Shown here: positions 46,268 to 55,612 of the stretch, piece after piece
Layout: every line of letters begins with the position of its first letter
Position numbering within the stretch: the stretch's first letter is position 1
DNA from: Paraburkholderia silvatlantica
GTDB taxonomy: Bacteria; Pseudomonadota; Gammaproteobacteria; Burkholderiales; Burkholderiaceae
Direction of reading: 5' to 3'
DNA: 64,000 bases
Assembly: GCF_003096715.1 (NCBI RefSeq)
Contig: NZ_QEOL01000009.1
Coordinates: 124,001-188,000 of the forward strand
Translations under genes and position numbers: made by a program
Notes under the pieces: generated by a model
Told to the model about the DNA's origin: nothing
Database searches by the model: none
What the model saw: only the letters and a program-made list of their open reading frames with translations

Positions 46268-48958
46268 TTAGCTTTCGCCCGCCCCCTGCAGCGCGAATGC
46301 CATACGTTTGGCCGCTGCGTCGTAACGGCATACGACTTTGGCGCCCTCTTTCACACCGCCCTTGAGCATTTCCTTCGCCAGTTCGTTCTCCACCGCCTGC
46401 TGCATTTTGCGCTTCAACTCGCGCGCGCCGAATTCCGGCCGATACCCCTCCGCCGCGAGGTAATCGATCACGCTGTCGTCGAACGTCAGGTCGATGTCCT
46501 GGCTGCGCGCCATCCGCCGGACCTGTTCGAGCTGCAGCCGCACGATCGCGCGCAACTCGTCGCTCGTGAGCGGCTGGAACATGATGATCTCGTCGATGCG
46601 ATTCAGGAACTCGGGCCGGAAATGCTGGCGCAACTCTCCCATCACGGCGCCCTGCATCGACCCTTCGGCGCTCGAGAGGAAACCGGGCCCCGAGCGCTTT
46701 TGCCCCGAGACCACGTCGGAGCCGAGATTGCTCGTCGCGATCACGACCGTATTGCTGAAGTCGACCACGCGCCCCTTGCCGTCGGTGAGCCGGCCGTCGT
46801 CGAACACCTGCAGCAGCACGTTGTAGACGTCGGCGTGCGCTTTCTCGATTTCGTCGAGCAGGATCACGCAATAGGGGCGGCGGCGCACCTTCTCGGTCAA
46901 CTGGCCGCCTTCGTCATAGCCGACGTAACCCGGCGGCGAGCCGATCAGCCGCGACACGGCGTGGCGCTCCATGTACTCGCTCATGTCGATGCGCACAATG
47001 GCGTCTTCGTCGCCGAACACCACTTCGGCCAGCGCCTTCGCAAGCTCCGTCTTGCCGACGCCCGTCGGCCCGAGGAACAGGAACACCGCCGTGGGCCGCC
47101 GGCCGCGGCGCAGCCCGGCGCGCGAACGGCGCACCGCGTCGCTGACCGCGACGATGGCCTGCTCCTGACCGATCACGCGCTCATGCAGCCGCTTTTCCAT
47201 TTCGAGCAGTCGCGTGCGCTCCTCGGCGGTCAGTTGCGTGACCGGCACGCCCGTGAGTTTCGAGACGATCTCCGCGACATCTTCGCTCGTCACGTCGGAG
47301 GTCACGGTGCCGAGCTGACCTTTCCAGTCGCTGGTGGCCTGCGTGAGCGCCTTTTCCTTGTCGGCAATCGGCTCATCCAGCGTATGGGCGCGCTCGAAAT
47401 TCTTGCGCGTCGCCGCATAGTCCTGCTCGCGCCGCAACTGCGCCAGCTCCGCTTCGAGTTCGAGGATCGCCGCAGGCCGCGAGGTGGCGGAAAGGTGCAC
47501 GCGCGCCGCCGCCTGGTCGACCAGATCGATGGCCTTGTCGGGCAGGAAGCGCCCCATCACATAGCGGTCCGACAGTTCGGCCGCCGAGACGAGCGCGTCG
47601 TCGCGAATGGTGACGTGGTGATGCACCTCGAGCTTGTCGCGCAAGCCGCGCAGGATGTTGATCGTCTGATCGACGCTCGGCTCGGAGACGAACACGGGCT
47701 GAAAGCGCCGCTCGAGCGCCGCGTCTTTCTCGATGTACTTCTGGTACTCGGAGAGCGTCGTGGCGCCGATCAGGTTCAGTTCGCCGCGCGCCATGGCCGG
47801 CTTGAAGACATTGGCGATGTCGAGCCCGCCCTCGCCGCCGCCCTGGCCCGCGCCGACGATCATGTGCACTTCGTCGATGAAGAGCACGAGGCTTTCGCGA
47901 TGCGCCGAGATTTCCTCCATCAAGCCCTTCACGCGTTCTTCGAATTCGCCGCGATACTTCGCGCCCGCAATCAGCCCGTTGACGTTCAGCTCGACGAGCC
48001 GCCGCCCGCGCAGCGATTCGGGCACGTCGCCGTTGAGCATGCGTTGCGCGAGGCCTTCGGCGATCGCGGTTTTGCCCACGCCCGGTTCGCCGATCAGCAC
48101 CGGATTGTTCTTGCGCCGGCGCGCGAGCACTTCCACCACGGTCTCGATCTCGCTCGAACGCCCGATCACGGGGTCGAGCTTGCCTTCGCTCGCGAGCGCG
48201 GTGAGGTCGCGGCTGTATTGGTCGAGCTGCGGCGTCGCGCTCGGCCCCGTCGCGGCGGGACGCTCGCGTTTGTCGCCCTGGGCCTCCACGAGCCGCTGCA
48301 ACACCTTCTGGGGCGTGACACCGTAGCGGCCCAGCAGATGGCCCGCAAAACTCTCCGGCACCTGCGTGAGCCCAAAGAGCAGATGCTCGGGCGCGACGTA
48401 GCTGTGACCCAGTTCGCGCGAGACGAGAAACGCGCGGTCGAGCGCGCCCTTCAGGCGCGGCGAGACGCCGATGCGGCCGTCCTCGGGCGCGGGCGCGCCT
48501 TCGCGCTTCTGCGCATTGGCGTCGATGAACGCGCGCACGTCGTCGGGCTGAATGCCGAGACGCCTCAGGATCGCCGCGCCGGCGTCGTTGCCCGCGAGTT
48601 CGTAAAGCAGATGCTCCGTGTCGACCTCGCGCCGCCCGAACTGCACGGCCCGCTCCGCCGCGCGCTGGAGCAATTCACGCGCCACGTCGCTGAAATAGCG
48701 TTCGACGATGGCGCCGTCGCCGGCTTCCATCGCCTGCGGCGCAGGTTCGCCCGCCGGGCCGCCGGCGTCGCCTGCGCCGTCTGCCTGCTGCGAGGCGCGA
48801 AACAGCGCCTCCAGCGGGCTCAAGGTGCGCTGATGCCGCGTAAGCTGCGCGTAGTGATAGTCGCAGACATCGAGAAAACGCCGCCTGCCGTCCTGCAACA
48901 CGGCGACCCGCACCGTCGCGGGGCGCACGCCGCAGATATCGCAGTTGAACTGAGCCAT
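46268..48958 (-). CDS. Clp/Hsp100 AAA+ ATPase with N-terminal zinc-site domain, ClpG/ClpK-like disaggregase candidate
   Basis: An 896-residue protein. Domains in order: N1 (1-40) with Cys6, Cys9, Cys32 and His35 spaced as a zinc ribbon; Clp_N repeats (85-225); AAA1 with Walker A GEPGVGKT (290-297) and Walker [10 protein letters not shown]; a short middle domain (about 490-560), not the long ClpB coil; AAA2 with Walker A GPTGVGKT (630-637), sensor ATSNLG and [10 protein letters not shown]. The ClpP loop tripeptide [LIV]-G-[FL] is replaced by P-G-F at 758-760. This suggests a stand-alone disaggregase instead of a ClpP partner; ClpE or ClpC is the alternative. Start supported by AGGGAG. Confidence 0.88.
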   Translation of the reverse strand: MAQFNCDICGVRPATVRVAVLQDGRRRFLDVCDYHYAQLTRHQRTLSPLEALFRASQQADGAGDAGGPAGEPAPQAMEAGDGAIVERYFSDVARELLQRAAERAVQFGRREVDTEHLLYELAGNDAGAAILRRLGIQPDDVRAFIDANAQKREGAPAPEDGRIGVSPRLKGALDRAFLVSRELGHSYVAPEHLLFGLTQVPESFAGHLLGRYGVTPQKVLQRLVEAQGDKRERPAATGPSATPQLDQYSRDLTALASEGKLDPVIGRSSEIETVVEVLARRRKNNPVLIGEPGVGKTAIAEGLAQRMLNGDVPESLRGRRLVELNVNGLIAGAKYRGEFEERVKGLMEEISAHRESLVLFIDEVHMIVGAGQGGGEGGLDIANVFKPAMARGELNLIGATTLSEYQKYIEKDAALERRFQPVFVSEPSVDQTINILRGLRDKLEVHHHVTIRDDALVSAAELSDRYVMGRFLPDKAIDLVDQAAARVHLSATSRPAAILELEAELAQLRREQDYAATRKNFERAHTLDEPIADKEKALTQATSDWKGQLGTVTSDVTSEDVAEIVSKLTGVPVTQLTAEERTRLLEMEKRLHERVIGQEQAIVAVSDAVRRSRAGLRRGRRPTAVFLFLGPTGVGKTELAKALAEVVFGDEDAIVRIDMSEYMERHAVSRLIGSPPGYVGYDEGGQLTEKVRRRPYCVILLDEIEKAHADVYNVLLQVFDDGRLTDGKGRVVDFSNTVVIATSNLGSDVVSGQKRSGPGFLSSAEGSMQGAVMGELRQHFRPEFLNRIDEIIMFQPLTSDELRAIVRLQLEQVRRMARSQDIDLTFDDSVIDYLAAEGYRPEFGARELKRKMQQAVENELAKEMLKGGVKEGAKVVCRYDAAAKRMAFALQGAGES

Positions 48959-49158
48959 TTCGTCTCCCTGGAAGCGATGCGCGGCGCGCGCGGATGCGCT
49001 GCCCGCGCCCGGGAATGGCACGAGGCATGCCCACGCGGGCGCCGCATGAATGCTCTAACAAATGCCGAAGCGAAGTCCAGACGTCATCGTAACGTCGAAT
49101 CGAACTGCGCGTCGGCAAGAGGGGACGTTTGCTAATCGATGGCGTCGCCTGCGCGCCC

Positions 49159-50256
49159 TCAAACGTCCTGGCGGGCGGCCGGGCTGGACGCCCCGCGGGC
49201 TTGCGCAGCCGGGTCGCGTATCCAGGCGCTCAGCAGGGTGGACGAAACGGCGAGGATCACCGGCCCGATGAAGAGCCCGACGATACCGAAGGCGAACAAG
49301 CCGCCGAGCACGCCGGAGAGAATGAGCAGCATCGGCAGATTGACGCCGCGCCGGATCAGCACCGGACGCACGAGATTGTCGAGCATGGCGACCATCACCG
49401 ACCACACCGCGAGCAGGATGGCCGCGACATGCGCATCATGCACGAACAGCCAGATCACGCCGCCCAGCAGCGGCAGCGTCGGGCCGATCTGCGCGAGACA
49501 CAGCATGAGCATCACGGCCGTGAGCACGCCTGCGCCCGGCACCCCGGCCACCCACAGGCCGATGCCGCCGAGCGCCGACTGCAGGACCGCCGTCACGACG
49601 ATGCCGAGCGCCACCGCGCGCACCGAAGCGCCTGCGAGCTTGACGGCCTGCTCGCCGTAAGCGGGAGCCACGCGAATGGCGAAGCGCGTGACGTAGTCGG
49701 CGGCCTGCTCGCCGTTGCTGTACAGAATGCCCGTAATGATGACGGTGATGAACATGTGCATGACGAACACGCCCACCGAGGCGGCGTGGCCGATCAACCA
49801 GTGGGCCGCGATCGAAACGTACGGTTCGAGCTGCGCGAGCAGACCGCCCGGACCGGCGTCCGAAAACTCCTGCCACTTGCCGGCAATGCGCCCGCCCACC
49901 ACGGGAATGTCGCTGACCCACTGCGGCGGCGCAGTCAACGCATAGTCGGGCAGCTTGCGGATCAGCTCCATGATCTCGCCGCCGTGCACCGCGAGCGTCG
50001 AGATGGCTTCATAGAGCGGCAGCACGATCACGACCAGAAGGATCAGCAGCATGACGAGCGTGGCGAGCCAGCGGCGGTTGCCGCAGCGCCGCTCGATGGC
50101 TTTCATGGCCGGCCAGGTCGCGACGACGATGGTCGTGGCCCAGATCAGCCCCGGGAGGAACGGGCGCATGACGTAGAGGCTGCCGATCGTCAGCGCGCAG
50201 AGTATGGCAACAACGAACAGGATGCGGGCTAGGTCCGGCATGGCTTGCGGCTTCAC
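49159..50256 (-). CDS. AI-2E family transporter (YdiK-like)
   Basis: A 365-residue membrane protein with about eight helices, of the AI-2E exporter/permease (UPF0118) family. FLPGLIWATTIVVATWPAMK near the N-terminus and LVRPVLIRRGVNLPMLLILSGVLGG plus FGIVGLFIGPVILAV near the end are typical of the YdiK subgroup (cited as regions). Family members have been linked to autoinducer export and to Na+/H+ exchange; the substrate here is open. Single gene, leftward, between the Clp and surE genes. Confidence 0.9.
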   Translation of the reverse strand: MKPQAMPDLARILFVVAILCALTIGSLYVMRPFLPGLIWATTIVVATWPAMKAIERRCGNRRWLATLVMLLILLVVIVLPLYEAISTLAVHGGEIMELIRKLPDYALTAPPQWVSDIPVVGGRIAGKWQEFSDAGPGGLLAQLEPYVSIAAHWLIGHAASVGVFVMHMFITVIITGILYSNGEQAADYVTRFAIRVAPAYGEQAVKLAGASVRAVALGIVVTAVLQSALGGIGLWVAGVPGAGVLTAVMLMLCLAQIGPTLPLLGGVIWLFVHDAHVAAILLAVWSVMVAMLDNLVRPVLIRRGVNLPMLLILSGVLGGLFAFGIVGLFIGPVILAVSSTLLSAWIRDPAAQARGASSPAARQDV

Positions 50257-50415
50257 GTACTTCTCCTCACGGCTGGGCGCGCCTCACGGCGCCGACGCGC
50301 TAGTCTATATCGGATAGGCTACGAATCCCTTTTAAAAGTCCCGCACGGCTGCCGCCCGGAACGCACTCTGGAATAATGGCCCTTTCCCCGACCTCGCCAC
50401 GAAGAAGAGCCAGCC

Positions 50416-51204
50416 ATGACCGCAACCGATACGAAACTGCCCTGCGTGCTCCTCACCAACGACGACGGCATCGACGCGCCCGGCCTCGCCGTGCTCGAAG
50501 CCGTGGCCGCCGAACTCGCGCACGAAGTCTGGGTCGTCGCGCCCGAACACGACCAGAGCGGCACCTCGCACTCGATCAGCCTGCATACGCCGCTGCGCGT
50601 CTCCCGGCGCGGCGAGCGGCGCTTCGGCGTGCTCGGCACGCCGGGCGATTGCGTGGTGATGGCGGTGCGCCAGCTCATGGGCGACGTGCGCCCTTCGCTC
50701 GTGCTCTCGGGCATCAACCGCGGCGGCAACCTGGGCGTGGAGACGATGTTCTCCGGAACGGTAGGCGCAGCCATGACGGGCCTGTTGCTCGGCCTGCCGT
50801 CCATCGCCTTGAGCCAGACCTTCCGTGACCGCGAGCGTGTGCGCTGGGACACGGCACGCGCGCTCGCACCCGACGTGATTCGGCGCCTCGCTGCCGTGGC
50901 GCACGATGCGCCCGTCTGCCTGAACGTGAATTTTCCCGATATCGACGCGGGCGCCGCAGGGCCGCTCACGGTCACGCGCCAGGGCGTCGGGCTCGTTCAG
51001 GGCATCGACGTCGTGCCGCAGATCGACCCGCGCGGCATGGACTACCATTGGCTGCGCTTCAATCGCGGCCCGCGCGAAAACGGGCCCGACAGCGAAACAG
51101 CGGTGGTGAACTCCGGCCGCGTTTCGGTCACACCGCTGCATTTCGAACGTACCGACGAAAAAACGTTCGCTACGTTGCAAGCGGCGCTGGGCGCTGCCGC
51201 CTGA
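50416..51204 (+). CDS. surE: 5'/3'-nucleotidase SurE
   Basis: A 262-residue metal-dependent nucleotidase. The DD metal ligands are in LLTNDDGIDAPG, followed by VVAPEHDQSGTSHSISL, GTPGDCVVMA and LVLSGINRGGNLG, and FSGTVGAAM; all are SurE signatures. It dephosphorylates nucleoside monophosphates and can act on polyphosphate; it is commonly stress-related. No pcm or rpoS gene is next to it, so this may be a second copy in the genome (inference). Confidence 0.95.
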   Translation: MTATDTKLPCVLLTNDDGIDAPGLAVLEAVAAELAHEVWVVAPEHDQSGTSHSISLHTPLRVSRRGERRFGVLGTPGDCVVMAVRQLMGDVRPSLVLSGINRGGNLGVETMFSGTVGAAMTGLLLGLPSIALSQTFRDRERVRWDTARALAPDVIRRLAAVAHDAPVCLNVNFPDIDAGAAGPLTVTRQGVGLVQGIDVVPQIDPRGMDYHWLRFNRGPRENGPDSETAVVNSGRVSVTPLHFERTDEKTFATLQAALGAAA

Positions 51205-51227
51205 ACGTGGCCCGATGATTGCGGCGA

Positions 51228-51665
51228 TTATGCGCGCGCGGCGGACGCCATCGCCCGCGCGATCGCCTCGCGGATGTCATCAGGAATGCCAATCGACTTG
51301 TGAGTGTCGAGCGAGGTGGTCACGATGGTCTGGCGTGCCGCCATGCGCAACACGCCGTCCACACCCGTGCACGCCCACGCGAGCGTGAGCGACGCCCCGC
51401 CCAGGCGCTCGACGTCGAGCGAGAGCCAGACCTCGTCGCCCATCTTGCTGATCGCCTTGAAATCCACTTCGAGCCGCACGGTCGGCATGCCCACGCGGCG
51501 AGCGCTTATCACGCCGTGATAGCCCTCCTGCGGCAACAACTCGTCGATCCACGACTCGACGAGATCGTTGAAGAGAACGAAATACTGCGGGTAGAACACG
51601 ATGCCGGCGGGATCGCACTCCGAGAAGTGAATCTTGTGTTTGCGGCGGTACGTGGGCGTCGCCAT
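51228..51665 (-). CDS. Acyl-CoA thioesterase, 4HBT family
   Basis: A 145-residue hotdog-fold protein. RHKIHFSECDPAGIVFYPQYF-type N-terminus has the catalytic Asp of the 4-hydroxybenzoyl-CoA thioesterase family (SECDPAGIVF), with VGMPTVRLEVDFKA next. The start at 51665 follows AGGAGA; an ATG at 51683 adds six residues. It hydrolyses acyl- or aroyl-CoA, substrate not known; it is not next to the aminobenzoate operon. Convergent with surE. Confidence 0.92.
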   Translation of the reverse strand: MATPTYRRKHKIHFSECDPAGIVFYPQYFVLFNDLVESWIDELLPQEGYHGVISARRVGMPTVRLEVDFKAISKMGDEVWLSLDVERLGGASLTLAWACTGVDGVLRMAARQTIVTTSLDTHKSIGIPDDIREAIARAMASAARA

Positions 51666-51730
51666 GCGTGTGTCTCCTTTCATGCCTCATCGTAACTGCG
51701 CGAAACTACGGGTAATTGCGCACGGCAGCG

Positions 51731-52321
51731 TCAAATCACGAGCCGCGACACCTTCACGCCTTCCAGCGACACCCCGGCCATGAGGCCTGCGTTGGTCAGC
51801 ACGAACGCTTCCACGGGGCTCGTGGCGGTCGAGGTATCGACGTTGCCGTTCGCGCCCACCGTGACGAGCGCAACCGTGGCGTCTGCGCCTGCCGACCAGC
51901 CCTGGCTGCTCGTGAAATCGTTGAGCGCGACCGGGTTCATGAACGCGAAGATGATGGCCTTGGACTGCGCGCCGATCTGCAGGCCGAACGAGCCCGCAAT
52001 GGTGCTGTAGTAGCCCGTCGTGCGGCCATCCACGCGCAGCGCCCCGGTGCCGTACTGACCGCCGATCCAGAAGCCCGCCGAGAGAACCTGCGGAAAGACG
52101 AGCACGCCGCTCGCCTTCGAGATCAGTTCCTGCGACCCGCTCACCGTGCTGAACAGGCGCGAGAGCGTGGCGTCGACGCCCGCGTCGATCGAATTGCGCT
52201 TCGCCGCGTTTTGCGAAGCGCTGTTCTGCGTGCCGAGCGGCGTTGTCGTGCAGCCGGCAAGCCCGAGGCCGCCGGCGGCGAGAACGGCACTGGAACTGAG
52301 TAGAAATTGACGTCGGCGCAT
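51731..52321 (-). CDS. SYLF (Ysc84/DUF500) domain lipoprotein
   Basis: A 196-residue lipoprotein. A twin-arginine-like MRRRQFLLSSSAVLAAGGLG ends in lipobox LAGC, then a short linker and the SYLF lipid-binding domain (about 45-196) with KASGVLVFPQVLSAGFWIGG, YYSTIAGSFGLQIGAQSKAI and GVKVSRLV. SYLF domains bind phosphoinositides in eukaryotes; the bacterial role is unclear but envelope-associated. The start at 52321 has AGGA at the right distance. Confidence 0.9.
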   Translation of the reverse strand: MRRRQFLLSSSAVLAAGGLGLAGCTTTPLGTQNSASQNAAKRNSIDAGVDATLSRLFSTVSGSQELISKASGVLVFPQVLSAGFWIGGQYGTGALRVDGRTTGYYSTIAGSFGLQIGAQSKAIIFAFMNPVALNDFTSSQGWSAGADATVALVTVGANGNVDTSTATSPVEAFVLTNAGLMAGVSLEGVKVSRLVI

Positions 52322-52639
52322 TACGTGGTTTTCCTGTGCAAATGGGGCTTCGGGTGCCCGCGCCGGCCCGATCGTCGACAGCCGGGCCGTGCGCAAAGCG
52401 CTACAGGATAGCGCGCATGGCCGTCGCCGGGCAACCACAAGCCGGCGCGTGGGCAGCCGGCCGCCTGCGGCGGCCATGACCGCTCGTCCTTGGGGAGATA
52501 GGACCCTGCAGCGGGCATCGAGTTCGCGCGAAGATGTAAGGAAATCCCCAGCCCGGGCGTTTCGATGCGACGCAACCGCCACGCGTGTGCAAACACGAAA
52601 GGCCGTGTTAGACTCCGCCGCGCAATCATTCTCATTCTC
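52322..52639. other. 318-bp divergent intergenic region with promoters
   Basis: It lies between the divergent SYLF lipoprotein and DUF2946 genes. Its right edge carries a Fur-box-like sequence. TTAGAC near 52608 is a weak -10 candidate for the rightward cassette. No small gene was recognised. Confidence 0.45.
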
Positions 52640-52641
52640 AT
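52624..52641. promoter_or_regulatory. Fur-box-like site at the head of the metal-uptake cassette
   Basis: AATCATTCTCATTCTCAT reads on the other strand as repeated GAGAAT plus GATT, close to the hexamer-repeat form of Fur boxes. It overlaps the predicted DUF2946 start codon, so either binding blocks initiation or the true start lies further on. Confidence 0.55.
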
Positions 52642-53011
52642 GAACTCACGCAAGCATTCACTGCTGACCGCATGGCTTGGCCTCGTCGCCATGTGGCTCA
52701 TCGTGCTTGCGCCGCTCGTGAGCCAGCTCGTCGCCGCGCAGCACGCGCACGAGCCGGACGCCACGCTCTGCTCGGCCATGCAGCCGGCCCAGGGCGGTAG
52801 CGCGCCGCATCTTTCGCACGACGATGCATTCGGCGCCTGCGGCTACTGCCATCTGCTCGAGCATCATGTGGCGGTGCCTTCGGTCGCCGCGCCCGGCCCG
52901 CTTGCCGCCCTCGTGCTCGCGCGCGAGACCGTCGCGCCGCCCGTCACGCCCGACCTCCCCTTAGGCGCCTTCCCTTCGGGCAGGCCGCGCGCCCCGCCCG
53001 CCCTTTCCTGA
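52640..53011 (+). CDS. DUF2946 family Cys/His-rich protein
   Basis: A 123-residue protein with an N-terminal signal or membrane helix (LGLVAMWLIVLAPLVSQLVA). A Cys/His-rich middle part follows (QHAHEPDATLCSAMQPA, HLSHDDAFGACGYCHLLEHH), typical of DUF2946 and suggestive of metal binding. It precedes a TonB receptor and a PepSY protein, as often seen in Burkholderia and Pseudomonas metal-uptake loci. No ribosome site is visible before 52640; a leaderless start or ATG 52691 is possible. Metal identity is not known. Confidence 0.82.
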   Translation: MNSRKHSLLTAWLGLVAMWLIVLAPLVSQLVAAQHAHEPDATLCSAMQPAQGGSAPHLSHDDAFGACGYCHLLEHHVAVPSVAAPGPLAALVLARETVAPPVTPDLPLGAFPSGRPRAPPALS

Positions 53012-53112
53012 GTTACGCCTTTACCGGCCGGCCAACCGCGATCTGATTGCGTGCGCGACGAGCGCGCACGCCGCGCGCGGCTGTTCGATTCCCGTTTTCA
53101 GGAATGCACCTC

Positions 53113-55521
53113 ATGTCCACGCTCACCACGCGTGGCGCTGGCGTTCGCTCGCGCGAACGCACAGCGCCGCGCGCGCTGCGGCACGCCGGGCGCCTCGCGC
53201 TCGCCATGCTGCCGCGCGTCTTGCCGCTGCCTCTCGTAGCACCCATCGTCGCAACCATCGTCGTTCACGCGGCCCAGGCTGCCGAGGCGCAGCCCGCCGA
53301 CGCGGCCTCGTCCGCCACGCTGCCCACCGTCAAGGTCAGTGCCACCGCTAGCGGCGGCGCGGCGCACGCCGTCGACGCCAACCTGCCCGCGACGGTGGAA
53401 ACCGTCACGCCCGCGCAGTTCGCGAACTGGAACGTCGTGAACACCGAGGACGTGCTCAAGTACCTGCCCAATCTCGCCGTGCGCAAGCGTTACGTGGGCG
53501 ACCTGAACTCGATCATCGCCGTGCGCGGTACGAGCAACACGCAAAGCGCACGGGGCCTCGTCTATGCCGACGGCCTGCTGCTCTCGAACCTGCTCGGCAA
53601 CAGTTACAGTTTTCCGCCACGGTGGTCGATGGTGTTCCCCGACCAGATCCAGCAAGTGGATGTGATCTATGGGCCGTATTCCGCGCTCTATCCCGGCAAC
53701 TCGCTCGGCGCCACCGTGCTCATCACCACGCGCATGCCGAAGCAGTTCGAGGCGAACGCGGACGTGAAGGCGTTCACGCAGCACTTCAGCCTCTTTGGCG
53801 TGAACCAGAACTTCAACGGCAGCGAGATGAGCGCGTCGATCGGCGACCGTATCGGCCAATTCTCGTATCTGCTTGGCGTGAATCACCTGGAGAACACGAG
53901 CCAGCCGCTGCAGTTCGCCACGCTTGCGCAGTCGACGAAACCCGCGCAGCCTGGCGACGTGCCCGTGCGCGGCGCGTACTTCTATAACAACCAGACGAAC
54001 ACGCCCACGGTCGTGGCCGGCGTGAACGGCGAAGGCATGCAGCACACGGTGCAGGACCAGTTCAAGCTGCGCATGCAGTACGACTTCACGCCCACCGTGC
54101 AAGGCGGCGTGACGCTCGGCTACTGGCACCAGTCCTATAACAACGCCACCTCGACCTTCCTTTACGATGCGAACGGCAACCCCGTGTACAGCGGCAGGGT
54201 GTCGATCAATGGCTACGAGTACACCCTTCCCGCGGCCGCGTTCGCACCGAGCCGCGGCTGGAGCGAAAACTGGCTGTATGGCGCGACACTTCGCACGCAT
54301 CAGGCCGCCGGCTGGAATGCAGAAGCCATTGCTTCGTACTACGACGTAAGCAACAGCGTGGCGCGTACGGCGAATGCGGGGGGACCCGGCAACGGCCCAG
54401 GCGTCATGACACTCGGCGACGGCACCGGCTGGAAGACGCTCGACCTCAAGACGACGTGGACACCCGCCGCGCGCGACGCCGGGCTCGCCGCCCACTGGCT
54501 CACGTTCGGGTATCACTACGACAACTACGCGCTCGACAACCGCACGTACAACACGCTCGCGTGGCGCGACGGCGGCGCGGGCAGTTTTGCCAACGCCTTC
54601 GCGGGCAAGACCGAAACCCAGGCGCTCTACGCGCAGGACGCCTGGCGCTTCCTGCCGCGCTGGAAGCTCGTCTACGGCGTGCGCTACGAGCACTGGCGCG
54701 CCTTCGACGGCTATCAGGCGCTCGGCAGCGTGAACGTGCCTTATGCGAGCGTGGGCGACCATCACTTCTCGCCGAAGGCCTCGCTCTCGTTCGACGTGAC
54801 CGACGACCTCACGCTGCGTGCATCGATTGCGCGCGCCTACCGCTTCCCGACTGTGAGCGAGTTGTTCCAGGGGCAGGTGAACGGCTCGTCCATCGTCAAC
54901 AACAATCCGAACCTGCGCCCCGAGGACGATCTCTCGAAGGAACTGAGCGCCGAATGGGCGCACTGGAACGGCCTCTTTCGCTTGACGCTCTTTCAGGACG
55001 ACGTCAAAAACACGATCTTCAGCCAGACCGATACGACGGTCATTCCGAACGTCACGAACTTCCAGAACATCGGCAAGGTGCGCTCGCGCGGCGTGGAAAC
55101 GAGCTATCAGGGCGAAGACGTCATCCTGCGCGGGCTCGATCTCGAGGCGAGCGTGGCGTATACGCAGTCGAAGATACGGGAGAACGCGCAGAATCCGGCG
55201 AGCGTCGGCAAGGCCTTCTACCGCATTCCGCTGTGGCGCGCGAATCTCGTCGCAACCTGGCGCTTCGATGCGCGCTCCGCGCTCACGCTCGCCGCGCGCT
55301 ACTCGGGGCGCCAGTACAACACCCTCACGAACACGGACACGAACCCGAACGTCTTCGGCGGCACGAGCACCTACACGGTCGCGGACGTGAAGTACACCTT
55401 CCGGCCGACGAAGAAGAGCGAGATAGGCGTGGGCATCGACAACCTGTTCGACGCGCGCTACTTCGTCTATCACCCGTATCCCGGCCGCACGTACTACCTC
55501 GAAGCGAAGCTCGGCATTTGA
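53113..55521 (+). CDS. TonB-dependent outer membrane receptor
   Basis: An 802-residue receptor with a long N-terminal leader and signal sequence to about residue 55 and a TonB-box-like LPTVKVSATA near residues 70-80. A plug domain follows (TPAQFANWNVVNTEDVLKYL, IAVRGTSNTQSARGLVYADG as regions), then a 22-strand barrel ending in FVYHPYPGRTYYLEAKLGI. It imports a scarce substrate, probably a metal or metal complex. Neighbours suggest iron or copper: a Fur-like site points to iron, whereas His/Met-rich partners could point to copper. The start at 53113 follows AGGA. Confidence 0.92.
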   Translation: MSTLTTRGAGVRSRERTAPRALRHAGRLALAMLPRVLPLPLVAPIVATIVVHAAQAAEAQPADAASSATLPTVKVSATASGGAAHAVDANLPATVETVTPAQFANWNVVNTEDVLKYLPNLAVRKRYVGDLNSIIAVRGTSNTQSARGLVYADGLLLSNLLGNSYSFPPRWSMVFPDQIQQVDVIYGPYSALYPGNSLGATVLITTRMPKQFEANADVKAFTQHFSLFGVNQNFNGSEMSASIGDRIGQFSYLLGVNHLENTSQPLQFATLAQSTKPAQPGDVPVRGAYFYNNQTNTPTVVAGVNGEGMQHTVQDQFKLRMQYDFTPTVQGGVTLGYWHQSYNNATSTFLYDANGNPVYSGRVSINGYEYTLPAAAFAPSRGWSENWLYGATLRTHQAAGWNAEAIASYYDVSNSVARTANAGGPGNGPGVMTLGDGTGWKTLDLKTTWTPAARDAGLAAHWLTFGYHYDNYALDNRTYNTLAWRDGGAGSFANAFAGKTETQALYAQDAWRFLPRWKLVYGVRYEHWRAFDGYQALGSVNVPYASVGDHHFSPKASLSFDVTDDLTLRASIARAYRFPTVSELFQGQVNGSSIVNNNPNLRPEDDLSKELSAEWAHWNGLFRLTLFQDDVKNTIFSQTDTTVIPNVTNFQNIGKVRSRGVETSYQGEDVILRGLDLEASVAYTQSKIRENAQNPASVGKAFYRIPLWRANLVATWRFDARSALTLAARYSGRQYNTLTNTDTNPNVFGGTSTYTVADVKYTFRPTKKSEIGVGIDNLFDARYFVYHPYPGRTYYLEAKLGI

Positions 55522-55612
55522 GCGGCGCGCTCGCAGCCTTCGTTTCCATGTGCGCTTTTTCGTTTCAATCATCCATGTAGTCGGGCCGTGCCGGCTCGAC
55601 AGGGAGTACCCC

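Noticed and set aside
46250..49135. 961-codon open frame on the plus strand
   Set aside because: It lies antisense to the Clp ATPase gene, whose motifs are unambiguous. Long antisense frames are usual in GC-rich DNA and this product has no domain.
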